NCBI GenBank assembly: GCA_020216745.1
Contig: JAIWNQ010000118.1
Location: 1-10,000, forward strand
From: Candidatus Hydrogenedens sp.
GTDB taxonomy: Bacteria; Hydrogenedentota; Hydrogenedentia; Hydrogenedentales; Hydrogenedentaceae
Direction: 5' to 3'
DNA length: 10,000 bases
A model generated the notes under the pieces. The model was not told the DNA's origin. It did not search any database and saw nothing but the letters and a program-made list of their open reading frames with translations. Shown here piece after piece: positions 1 through 6,235 of this stretch. A program made the translations under genes and the position numbers. Each line of letters starts with the position of its first letter. Within the stretch, counting starts at the first letter, position 1.

Positions 1-604
1 CATACCGTTTTTTATACCAAATTAACAAAGGAAATTGAATAAAAGGAATTGCAAAGTATAAAGCATGAAACCAGGGTAGCAATAAATTAGATAATGCACC
101 AATAAAAAGCCATTTCTTACTCTTAGAGTTATTAAGATAATTTAGAAAAGCAAACCATGACAGTAAAGAAAAAAATAAAATAAAAGCATACCCCTTTAGT
201 TCCTGATGAATATAAATATTAAATGGAGATAGTGCCATTAGTAACCCTGCAAGGAAGCCAACCTTCCAATCTTTTACCCATTTTCCAAAAAAATAAAGGA
301 GAATTATAGATAATATTCCAAAACAGATAGGCAAAAGTCTCCAAATCCAAATGGTATTCGGAAAAATACGTACCCAAAAGAAATATAGAACTAATCCTGC
401 AGGTGAGAGTCCATATTCAGGAACATTTATAAACAGTAATTTAATATTTGTCCACAGATCACATATTTTTATATTTGCTATATAGACATACTCTTCATGC
501 CATATAGACTGTTCTGTAATACGGTATAAACGTAAAGCAAAAGCGACAAAGACGAGAAAAGATATAAGGAAATATTCTCTGTATTTGGATATATAATTGT
601 TCAA
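1..604 (-). CDS. GT39-like (PMT/ArnT-type) membrane glycosyltransferase, N-terminal part only
   Basis: Translating the minus strand from a TTG at 604-602 gives an open frame to the left window edge (201 complete codons), so the C-terminus is missing. The product is strongly hydrophobic. Likely membrane segments lie near residues 11-27, 68-80, 88-107, 114-128, 138-157 and 165-195. Two features point to GT-C enzymes of the GT39/ArnT type, which move sugars from polyprenyl-phosphate donors on the outer face of the cytoplasmic membrane. One is the first extracytoplasmic loop after TM1 with an acidic pair (ITEQSIWHEEYVYIA, 29-43). The other is the SPFNIYIHQELKGYA block (126-140), matching the family pattern SPF-x-Y-x-QE-x-x-x-YA. 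The start is uncertain. TTG 604 has AAAGAG about 8 nt upstream. Another in-frame TTG lies at 622-620, and no ATG is available after the epimerase stop at 665. The substrate cannot be told. Confidence 0.75.
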   Translation of the reverse strand, partial: MNNYISKYREYFLISFLVFVAFALRLYRITEQSIWHEEYVYIANIKICDLWTNIKLLFINVPEYGLSPAGLVLYFFWVRIFPNTIWIWRLLPICFGILSIILLYFFGKWVKDWKVGFLAGLLMALSPFNIYIHQELKGYAFILFFSLLSWFAFLNYLNNSKSKKWLFIGALSNLLLPWFHALYFAIPFIQFPLLIWYKKRY

Positions 605-664
605 TGCACAAACTCTTTGCAAATAATTTTTAACAAAATATTGGCAAATTAGATATATATTAAC

Positions 665-1945
665 TTAACTAATTTTTGCGAGGATTTTTGCTAATCTCCT
701 CTCCGATTGTATAGCAGAACGGACAGTATGATAGTTGATTTTCCATGCATGTGCCATATAATCCCACAAAAGATTATTGTTTTCATCAAATAATGGAAAC
801 CACTCCCCAACAGCATGATTTATAACATAATCCATAACAAAACGATGAACGTTTTCATATGCGTCAAAGTATTTTTCATCACCAAATAACAGGTAAGCAT
901 CTAACATAGCCACAAGTGTTTCCGCTTGCTGCCAGAATTCTTTATTTCTTTCTCGTGCAGGACCATCATTAGGACCTTCACAATAAACACCCCCTTTTTC
1001 CCAATCAATTCCATATTTTATACAATGGTCAAACATCTTTTTCATTTTTTCTTTATAGGGTTCTACATCCTCACCAAGAATATTCAATGTATGATTTAAC
1101 AACCAACAAAATTCTACATTATGACCAAAACTGGTATTATTTAAAGGTCTGCCTTCAGGGTCATCAGCATCACGGTCAGAACCCCAAACATTCTTAAAAA
1201 TGATGGCTCGTAGAGGTTTCCAATCAAAACTAAACTGTGCCATTCCTGTTCCATATTCAGGATGAACCATTTTGTCATAAATCAGTTTAATTACATTTAA
1301 GGTGTCCTGTTTATGTTTAAGTGAGCCTGTTGCTTCATATAAATTTGTAAAGGCTTCCATCAAATGCATATGTACATCAAATGATTTTCGGTCTCCACCA
1401 TATACACCTGGCTTTTTAGGTGTCCAATCTCTCTCAAAAAATTCGCCAAATCCACCGTGTGCAATATCTACAGCCTGAGCCTTAATCGTTCTCCATGTTT
1501 CCTCCGCAAGTTCAAGGGCTTCTTCATCACCCGATGCCATTGCATATTCACTCAAACAATAAATACCAAAAGACTGTCCATACATAATTTTGCTCTGATC
1601 AATCGGAGTTCCATCCTTTTCTGTTATCCAAATCCATCCCTTATACTGATTATCCCAAAAATGTTTCTTTAGAAATTCAACCCCTTGCTCTGCTATTTTC
1701 AGGTATTTTCCATCACCTAAATTAGCTCGATGTGCAGATGAATAAGTATAAATCATTCGTGCTTGACAAATAAGCGTCTTCTTTGTTTCTCCTGTAGGTC
1801 TGCCTTCACGGTCAAGATATGTCAAAAAACCACCATGTTCCTCATCTACACCATGCGTTTCCCAGAAAGGGAGTAGTTCATTAAATAAATGATTTTGCAT
1901 TTCTTTTAACAGTTTTTCAACACGCTCTTTTGTAACCATATTCAT
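665..1945 (-). CDS. AGE-family sugar 2-epimerase (cellobiose/aldose 2-epimerase-like)
   Basis: This 426-residue cytosolic protein has the repeated aromatic and GG-containing helical hairpins of an (alpha/alpha)6 barrel. AGE-family enzymes epimerise C2 of GlcNAc/ManNAc, or of the reducing sugar in cellobiose or mannobiose, or isomerise aldoses. Visible family signatures are EHGGF (36-40), QARMIYTYS with R63 (61-69), DVHMHLMEAFTNLYE with H192/H194 (190-204), SFGHNVEFCWLL with H275 and E278 (272-283), FWQQAE (337-342) and WKINYH with H406 (401-406). From memory, H275, E278 and H406 sit a constant 16 residues beyond the catalytic H259, E262 and H390 of Rhodothermus marinus cellobiose 2-epimerase, so the active site looks complete. 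The signatures look nearer to cellobiose epimerases than to classical GlcNAc 2-epimerases, but the substrate is unproven. The start is ambiguous: AAGGA (1953-1949) is only 3 nt from ATG 1945 but 9 nt from ATG 1939, so the protein may begin at 1939 with 424 residues. The downstream partner is the GT39-like gene. Confidence 0.9.
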   Translation of the reverse strand: MNMVTKERVEKLLKEMQNHLFNELLPFWETHGVDEEHGGFLTYLDREGRPTGETKKTLICQARMIYTYSSAHRANLGDGKYLKIAEQGVEFLKKHFWDNQYKGWIWITEKDGTPIDQSKIMYGQSFGIYCLSEYAMASGDEEALELAEETWRTIKAQAVDIAHGGFGEFFERDWTPKKPGVYGGDRKSFDVHMHLMEAFTNLYEATGSLKHKQDTLNVIKLIYDKMVHPEYGTGMAQFSFDWKPLRAIIFKNVWGSDRDADDPEGRPLNNTSFGHNVEFCWLLNHTLNILGEDVEPYKEKMKKMFDHCIKYGIDWEKGGVYCEGPNDGPARERNKEFWQQAETLVAMLDAYLLFGDEKYFDAYENVHRFVMDYVINHAVGEWFPLFDENNNLLWDYMAHAWKINYHTVRSAIQSERRLAKILAKIS

Positions 1946-1995
1946 ATATCCTTATTTTTTATTGTTCGATATTTTGCACCAATTAAGTTTATTAT

Positions 1996-2025
1996 ATTAT
2001 GAAGTTTAAATGTAAATCACTTCAA
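1996..2025 (-). promoter_or_regulatory. candidate sigma-70 promoter for the epimerase gene
   Basis: On the minus strand, TTGAAG (2025-2020) and CATAAT (2001-1996) are separated by 18 nt. This would place a start near 1989, about 45 nt before the epimerase start codon. The region is very AT-rich, so chance matches are easy and confidence is low. Confidence 0.35.
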
Positions 2026-2037
2026 TAAGAAGCCAGA

Positions 2038-2050
2038 CAAGTCAGACTTG
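2038..2050. repeat. short perfect inverted repeat, possible operator
   Basis: CAAGTC and GACTTG flank a single A, giving a 13-nt palindrome in the divergent region. It sits just upstream of the candidate epimerase promoter and about 27 nt upstream of the tRNA promoter -35. It could bind a dimeric regulator, but there is only one copy and no regulator gene nearby. Confidence 0.25.
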
Positions 2051-2076
2051 ACCAAAAAAAATAAACATCCTTCCGC

Positions 2077-2106
2077 TTGAAATATTTTAATAAAAACTGA
2101 TATACT
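2077..2106 (+). promoter_or_regulatory. probable promoter of the tRNA-Arg gene
   Basis: TTGAAA (2077-2082) and TATACT (2101-2106), each 5 of 6 to consensus, are separated by 18 nt. A start near 2113 would give a 5' leader of roughly 27 nt before the mature tRNA, a usual length for RNase P processing. Confidence 0.55.
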
Positions 2107-2139
2107 TTTATTCTCAATTTAATAATGTTTTTATACGGT

Positions 2140-2216
2140 GTTCCCGTAGCTCAATTGGATAGAGCGCTTGGCTACGGACCAAGAGGCTGGGGGTTCAACT
2201 CCCTCCGGGAACGCCA
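2140..2216 (+). tRNA. tRNA-Arg (anticodon ACG), CCA encoded
   Basis: A full cloverleaf can be drawn by hand. The acceptor stem GTTCCCG (2140-2146) pairs with CGGGAAC (2206-2212). The D stem is GCTC/GAGC (2149-2152 with 2162-2165). The anticodon stem CTTGG/CCAAG (2167-2171 with 2179-2183) encloses loop CTACGGA with anticodon ACG at 2174-2176. The variable loop has 5 nt. The T stem GGGGG/CCCTC has one G-T wobble and the T loop is TTCAACT. Discriminator G (2213) is followed by an encoded CCA (2214-2216). ACG reads Arg CGN codons. In bacteria A34 of this tRNA is normally deaminated to inosine by TadA. No hairpin terminator follows, only a T-rich tract (2217-2225). Confidence 0.97.
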
Positions 2217-2245
2217 TTTTTATTTTAAATTCTATTAGTAAACTC

Positions 2246-2274
2246 TTGACAAAAGTGTTAAAATAGTATATAAT
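2246..2274 (+). promoter_or_regulatory. clpX promoter P1, perfect sigma-70 consensus
   Basis: TTGACA (2246-2251) and TATAAT (2269-2274) are both exact consensus hexamers with the optimal 17-nt spacer. Predicted transcription starts near 2281, about 85 nt before the clpX start codon. It is the strongest promoter-like sequence in the window and lies 30 nt after the tRNA gene. Confidence 0.8.
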
Positions 2275-2282
2275 ATTTATTC

Positions 2283-2311
2283 TTGACAATGTAATGTAAA
2301 CGTAATATCAA
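2283..2311 (+). promoter_or_regulatory. clpX promoter P2, second candidate
   Basis: A second exact TTGACA (2283-2288) lies 17 nt upstream of TATCAA (2306-2311), which matches 4 of 6 positions of the -10. Its -35 overlaps the predicted start of P1, so the two would compete or be used alternately. An extended -10-like TGGTATTAT at 2317-2325 is a further possible element without a clear -35. Confidence 0.45.
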
Positions 2312-2365
2312 TTTTATGGTATTATATATATAAGTAACTTAAAATGATTTGTTTGGAGTTATACT

Positions 2366-3643
2366 ATGAATCATTCACGTATCAAATCGGAGATTCCAAC
2401 CTGTTCGTTTTGTGGTAAGAAACACAATGAAGTTTCTAAACTAATCGCTGGACCTGATGTTAATATATGTGACGAGTGTGTTCGTCTTTGTGCTGATATT
2501 ATAAGAGATGACCAAAACAGAAAAAGACATAGACGAACAGTAAAGGTACCTACACCTCGTGAAATTAAAGAATTTTTAGACCAGTATGTTATTGGGCAGG
2601 AGCAATCCAAACGCATTTTATCAGTGGCTGTTCACAATCACTATAAAAGAATTGCCTACGGTGGTGAAATTCAAGGTGTAGAAATACAAAAATCCAATGT
2701 TTTACTTATTGGTCCTTCTGGAAGTGGAAAAACATTACTTGCAGAGACTCTTGCCCGCATGCTTGATGTTCCATTTGCAATTGTTGATGCTACTACTTTA
2801 ACTGAAGCAGGTTATGTAGGTGACGATGTAGAAAATATTATTCTAAAATTACTACAAAATGCTGAATTTGATATTGCTCGTGCTGAAACAGGCATTGTTT
2901 ATATCGATGAAATTGACAAAATAGCACGAAAGAGTGATAGTCCATCAATTACACGTGATGTGTCTGGTGAAGGTGTCCAACAGGCTTTACTAAAGATTTT
3001 AGAAGGAACTATATCAAATGTTCCACCACAAGGTGGTAGAAAACACCCACAACAAGAATGCATTCAAGTTGATACGAAAAACATCCTCTTCATTTGTGGT
3101 GGTGCATTCAATGGATTAGAACGGATTATTCAAAAACGTGTCGGCAAAAATATCATTGGATTTAAAGCAGACATTAAGTCAAAGAAAGATTATAGTATCG
3201 GTGAACTGCTATCCATGGTAAAGCCTGAGGATTTAATTGCATTCGGTATGATACCTGAGTTTGTAGGTAGAGTTCCTGTAGTGGCAACTCTTCACGAACT
3301 TAATAAAAACGACTTGAAAAAGATTCTTGTCGAACCAAGAAATGCGATTACAAAACAATATGAAAAACTTTTTGAATTAGAAAATGTTAAATTACATTTT
3401 CCTGAAGAAACAATAGAAGCCATTGCTGATTATGCAATCAATAGAGAAACGGGAGCACGTGGTCTTCGCAGTATATTAGAAGAGATTATGCTTAACGTTA
3501 TGTTTGAACTTCCATCGAGAAAAGATATTCGTGAATGCATCATTACTCCTGGAGTTATTACAAAGTCTGAGGAACCTCTTTTCGTATACGAAAGTGATAT
3601 TCACAATAAAGAAGATATTAAAAAGAACACCGCATCAGCTTAA
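2366..3643 (+). CDS. clpX: ATP-dependent Clp protease unfoldase subunit ClpX
   Basis: ClpX is a hexameric AAA+ unfoldase that recognises tagged or damaged proteins, unfolds them with ATP and threads them into the ClpP peptidase. At 425 residues this is full length. The N-terminal C4 zinc-binding domain is intact (C13, C16, C35, C38). It is followed by Walker A GPSGSGKT (116-123), pore loop GYVG (149-152), Walker B with D181-E182, RKH pore loop (225-227), the ClpP-docking IGF loop (264-266), the arginine-finger motif IPEFVGR (R302) and sensor-2 GARGLR (363-368). The conserved IGF tripeptide implies that a ClpP partner exists, although no clpP lies next to it in this window. ATG 2366 is preceded by GGAG (2355-2358) at 7-nt spacing. 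It is the first gene after two tandem promoters and lies 93 nt ahead of lon. Confidence 0.98.
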   Translation: MNHSRIKSEIPTCSFCGKKHNEVSKLIAGPDVNICDECVRLCADIIRDDQNRKRHRRTVKVPTPREIKEFLDQYVIGQEQSKRILSVAVHNHYKRIAYGGEIQGVEIQKSNVLLIGPSGSGKTLLAETLARMLDVPFAIVDATTLTEAGYVGDDVENIILKLLQNAEFDIARAETGIVYIDEIDKIARKSDSPSITRDVSGEGVQQALLKILEGTISNVPPQGGRKHPQQECIQVDTKNILFICGGAFNGLERIIQKRVGKNIIGFKADIKSKKDYSIGELLSMVKPEDLIAFGMIPEFVGRVPVVATLHELNKNDLKKILVEPRNAITKQYEKLFELENVKLHFPEETIEAIADYAINRETGARGLRSILEEIMLNVMFELPSRKDIRECIITPGVITKSEEPLFVYESDIHNKEDIKKNTASA

Positions 3644-3736
3644 AGATTAGTATAATATCTCGTTTCACTGTTATATTTCACAACTATCACAAACACAAAT
3701 CTGGATATAATTTATTTTATCTGCTGGGTTATTTTT

Positions 3737-6115
3737 ATGAAATCTAAAAAACAAAAGAGTAAAAGCACCATAATCAACGCAAACAGAATATTCGAACTAC
3801 CTGTCCTTCCTGTCCATGATATTGTCCTCTTCCCAAAAACAACAACACCATTACTGGTTTCAAAAGAGACCTCCGTTTGTGCAATAGAGGAGTCTATTCG
3901 TTCTTCTGAATTAATATTTATCGTCTTATCCAAAGAAAAAGCAGATGACACAAAAGAAAAAGAAGCCTACCACAACACAGGAGTTATTGCACAAATCCAG
4001 CAAACACTTGCACTTCCTAATGGGATTCTAAAAATTTTTGTTGAAACACTTTCAAGAGGACACATAAAAGAATGGAAACAATTCGAACCATTCATATCAG
4101 CAATAATTGAACAAATCTCATTAGAATTTCCAAAACAAAATCTTAATCGTAATAAAGAATTACGAGCTCTTCGTTCTCTTATATTAAAAGAATTTAAAAC
4201 ATATATTACAGAAAACACAAAAATACCTATCGAAGTACTAAATACCCTTAGAGAATGTGAGTCATATGAAGACTTTTCCAACATTATCTGTACTCATTTA
4301 CATATTCATACTTTAGAAAGACAAAATTTGTTGGAAACACTTTCATTGACCTCTCTTCTCAAAAAAATAGCAAAATACTTAATCCGAGAGAATCGACTAT
4401 CACAAGAAGAAAAATTGCTATCCACAAGTATAAAGGAATATACCGATGACGACTCGGAACCATGGCTCACAGATAATCAAACCGAATCAGGTATTGATTT
4501 ACAAGGGCTTTCTGATTATTTCTCCGACACTGAAGAATTAAAACAACTTATAAATAAAACAAATCTTCCTCCCCATGTTTTAGAAAAAGCCAACTCTGAA
4601 TTAAAACGATTAGAAAAACTACAAACATTTAGCCCTGAATCATCAACTATTCGAGAATATATAGAATGGTTATGCAGTCTTCCATGGGATAAACGAACAA
4701 AAGACCAAATGGACCTTAACCGTGCCAAAAAAATTTTGGATAAAAATCACTTTGGATTAGACAAAGTTAAAGACCGCATACTTGATTTTCTCGCTGTTCG
4801 AATATTAAGTGGAAACCTAACTAAAGGTCCTATTCTATGCTTTGTGGGACCTCCTGGTGTTGGGAAAACCTCCCTCGGCAATTCAATTGCATCAGCATTA
4901 GACCGCAAATTTATTCGTATGTCATTAGGAGGTATTCGTGACGAAGCAGAAATTCGAGGACATATGCGCACATACGTAGCATCTATGCCAGGCAGAATAA
5001 TTCAGAATATAAAAAAGGCAAATGTAATAAACCCTGTTTTTGTATTAGATGAAGTTGATAAAATTGGGAACGATTTTCGTGGTGACCCTGCTTCCGCATT
5101 ACTTGAAGTCTTAGACCCTGAACAAAACAAATATTTCATGGACCATTACCTCGATGTTGAGTTTGACTTATCAGAAGTCTTTTTCATTGCCACTGCAAAT
5201 TACGAATATGATATTCTCCCTCCTCTTTATGACCGTATGGAAATTATTAAAATTCCAGGCTATACTCCTAATGAAAAGTTTGAAATTGCCATAAAATATT
5301 TAATCCCGAAACAAATAAAAATAGCAGGATTACATAAAAAGGACCTTGTTTTTAAACCTGATACTATTCGCTATTTAATATCTAAATATACAGAAGAATC
5401 TGGGGTTCGCGAATTAGAACGTCAAATATCAGGAATCATAAGAAAAGTGGCTCGCTGGATTGTAACAAATGTAAAAAAGCCACCAATTATCCTCACACAA
5501 GAAGAAGTAGAAAACATTTTAGGACCACCTATATATTCACGTTCTCAAACAATAAAAAATCTAAGCAGTGGCGTTGCAGTAGGATTGGCTTGGACTCCAT
5601 ACGGTGGAATAGTTCAAATTATAGAGACAAGCATCATGAAAGGGAAGGGTAGCCTTCTTTGCACAGGTCAATTAGGTTCGGTTATGACAGAATCAGCACA
5701 AACTGCCTTAACATATATTCGTGCCAATGCCTCGCATTTTAAACTCTCCCCTGATTTTTATAAGCAATTAGATATTCATGTGCACGCACCTGAGGCTTCT
5801 ATCCCAAAAGACGGTCCATCTGCTGGCATTACTATAGCAGTATCTATTTTGTCATCACTCTTAAAGCAATCCATAAAAGAAGGGGTAGCTATGACAGGTG
5901 AAATTACTCTTACAGGCAGAATATTGCCTGTAGGCGGAATCCGTGAAAAATTGCTTGCGGCGCACACCTTAGGTATTCGTGAAGTTATCCTTCCAAAAGA
6001 AAATGAAAAAGACATTAGAGAACTACCGAATGAAATCAAAAAAAGCCTAAAATTCATTTTCGTCGAGAACATGAAACAGGTGTTCGAGGTAGTCTTCCCG
6101 AAACAAGTTGCATAA
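3737..6115 (+). CDS. lon: ATP-dependent protease Lon (LonA type)
   Basis: Lon is a soluble homohexamer combining an AAA+ unfoldase and a Ser-Lys peptidase in one chain, and it degrades misfolded and short-lived regulatory proteins. The 792 residues show the N-terminal substrate-binding domain from about residue 20 (LPVLPVHDIVLFP), a helical linker (about 200-340), Walker A GPPGVGKT (371-378), Walker B VFVLDEVDK (434-442) and sensor region FIATAN (483-488). The C-terminal protease domain has catalytic S695 in KDGPSAG and K738 in GGIREK. Their 43-residue separation equals that of S679/K722 in E. coli Lon. The linker near 215-265 is unlike typical Lon and lacks the usual REQLKAIQKELG-type segment. 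ATG 3737 has only a weak GGG (3726-3728) upstream. The gene lies 93 nt after clpX, a common bacterial pairing, so it may be co-transcribed with clpX. Confidence 0.98.
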   Translation: MKSKKQKSKSTIINANRIFELPVLPVHDIVLFPKTTTPLLVSKETSVCAIEESIRSSELIFIVLSKEKADDTKEKEAYHNTGVIAQIQQTLALPNGILKIFVETLSRGHIKEWKQFEPFISAIIEQISLEFPKQNLNRNKELRALRSLILKEFKTYITENTKIPIEVLNTLRECESYEDFSNIICTHLHIHTLERQNLLETLSLTSLLKKIAKYLIRENRLSQEEKLLSTSIKEYTDDDSEPWLTDNQTESGIDLQGLSDYFSDTEELKQLINKTNLPPHVLEKANSELKRLEKLQTFSPESSTIREYIEWLCSLPWDKRTKDQMDLNRAKKILDKNHFGLDKVKDRILDFLAVRILSGNLTKGPILCFVGPPGVGKTSLGNSIASALDRKFIRMSLGGIRDEAEIRGHMRTYVASMPGRIIQNIKKANVINPVFVLDEVDKIGNDFRGDPASALLEVLDPEQNKYFMDHYLDVEFDLSEVFFIATANYEYDILPPLYDRMEIIKIPGYTPNEKFEIAIKYLIPKQIKIAGLHKKDLVFKPDTIRYLISKYTEESGVRELERQISGIIRKVARWIVTNVKKPPIILTQEEVENILGPPIYSRSQTIKNLSSGVAVGLAWTPYGGIVQIIETSIMKGKGSLLCTGQLGSVMTESAQTALTYIRANASHFKLSPDFYKQLDIHVHAPEASIPKDGPSAGITIAVSILSSLLKQSIKEGVAMTGEITLTGRILPVGGIREKLLAAHTLGIREVILPKENEKDIRELPNEIKKSLKFIFVENMKQVFEVVFPKQVA

Positions 6116-6170
6116 CTATCTAACTAAGTTAAAAACCCATATTCCCTTTTATGTAAAACTATATAAAAAT

Positions 6171-6179
6171 TGCTATAAT
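6171..6179 (+). promoter_or_regulatory. extended -10 promoter element upstream of leuS
   Basis: TGCTATAAT is a perfect extended -10 (TG-n-TATAAT). No good -35 is seen 16-18 nt upstream, but extended -10 promoters need it less. Transcription would start near 6186, giving a leader of about 50 nt before leuS. The leader has no room for a T-box. Confidence 0.55.
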
Positions 6180-6235
6180 TTATTTAATTTCTTTTTATTC
6201 CTTTGTTAATCATATTTATATTGGAGGTGTTTTTT

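Noticed and set aside
1457..1672. Small plus-strand frame inside the epimerase gene, and similar frames opposite or within clpX, lon and leuS
   Set aside because: They overlap genes with strong family matches, have no ribosome-binding site or recognisable domain, and look like shadow reading frames of the real genes.
2140..2216. tRNA-Arg as an integration site for a mobile element
   Set aside because: tRNA genes are common integration targets, but no repeat of the tRNA 3' end, integrase or foreign-looking gene is present. The neighbour is housekeeping clpX.
6121..6131. TAACT-A-AGTTA inverted repeat after lon as a terminator
   Set aside because: The stem is only five weak pairs and is followed by A rather than T residues, so it does not fit an intrinsic terminator.
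6203..6235. Upstream in-frame ATG extending LeuRS by 11 hydrophobic residues
   Set aside because: The internal ATG at 6236 has GGAGGT at 7-nt spacing, and family alignment knowledge starts the protein near [16 protein letters not shown]. The extra residues come from the ribosome-binding region itself.
6116..6235. Possible T-box or leucine-responsive leader before leuS
   Set aside because: The gap is only 120 nt. It contains no T-box core sequence and no leucine-rich leader peptide or terminator hairpin.
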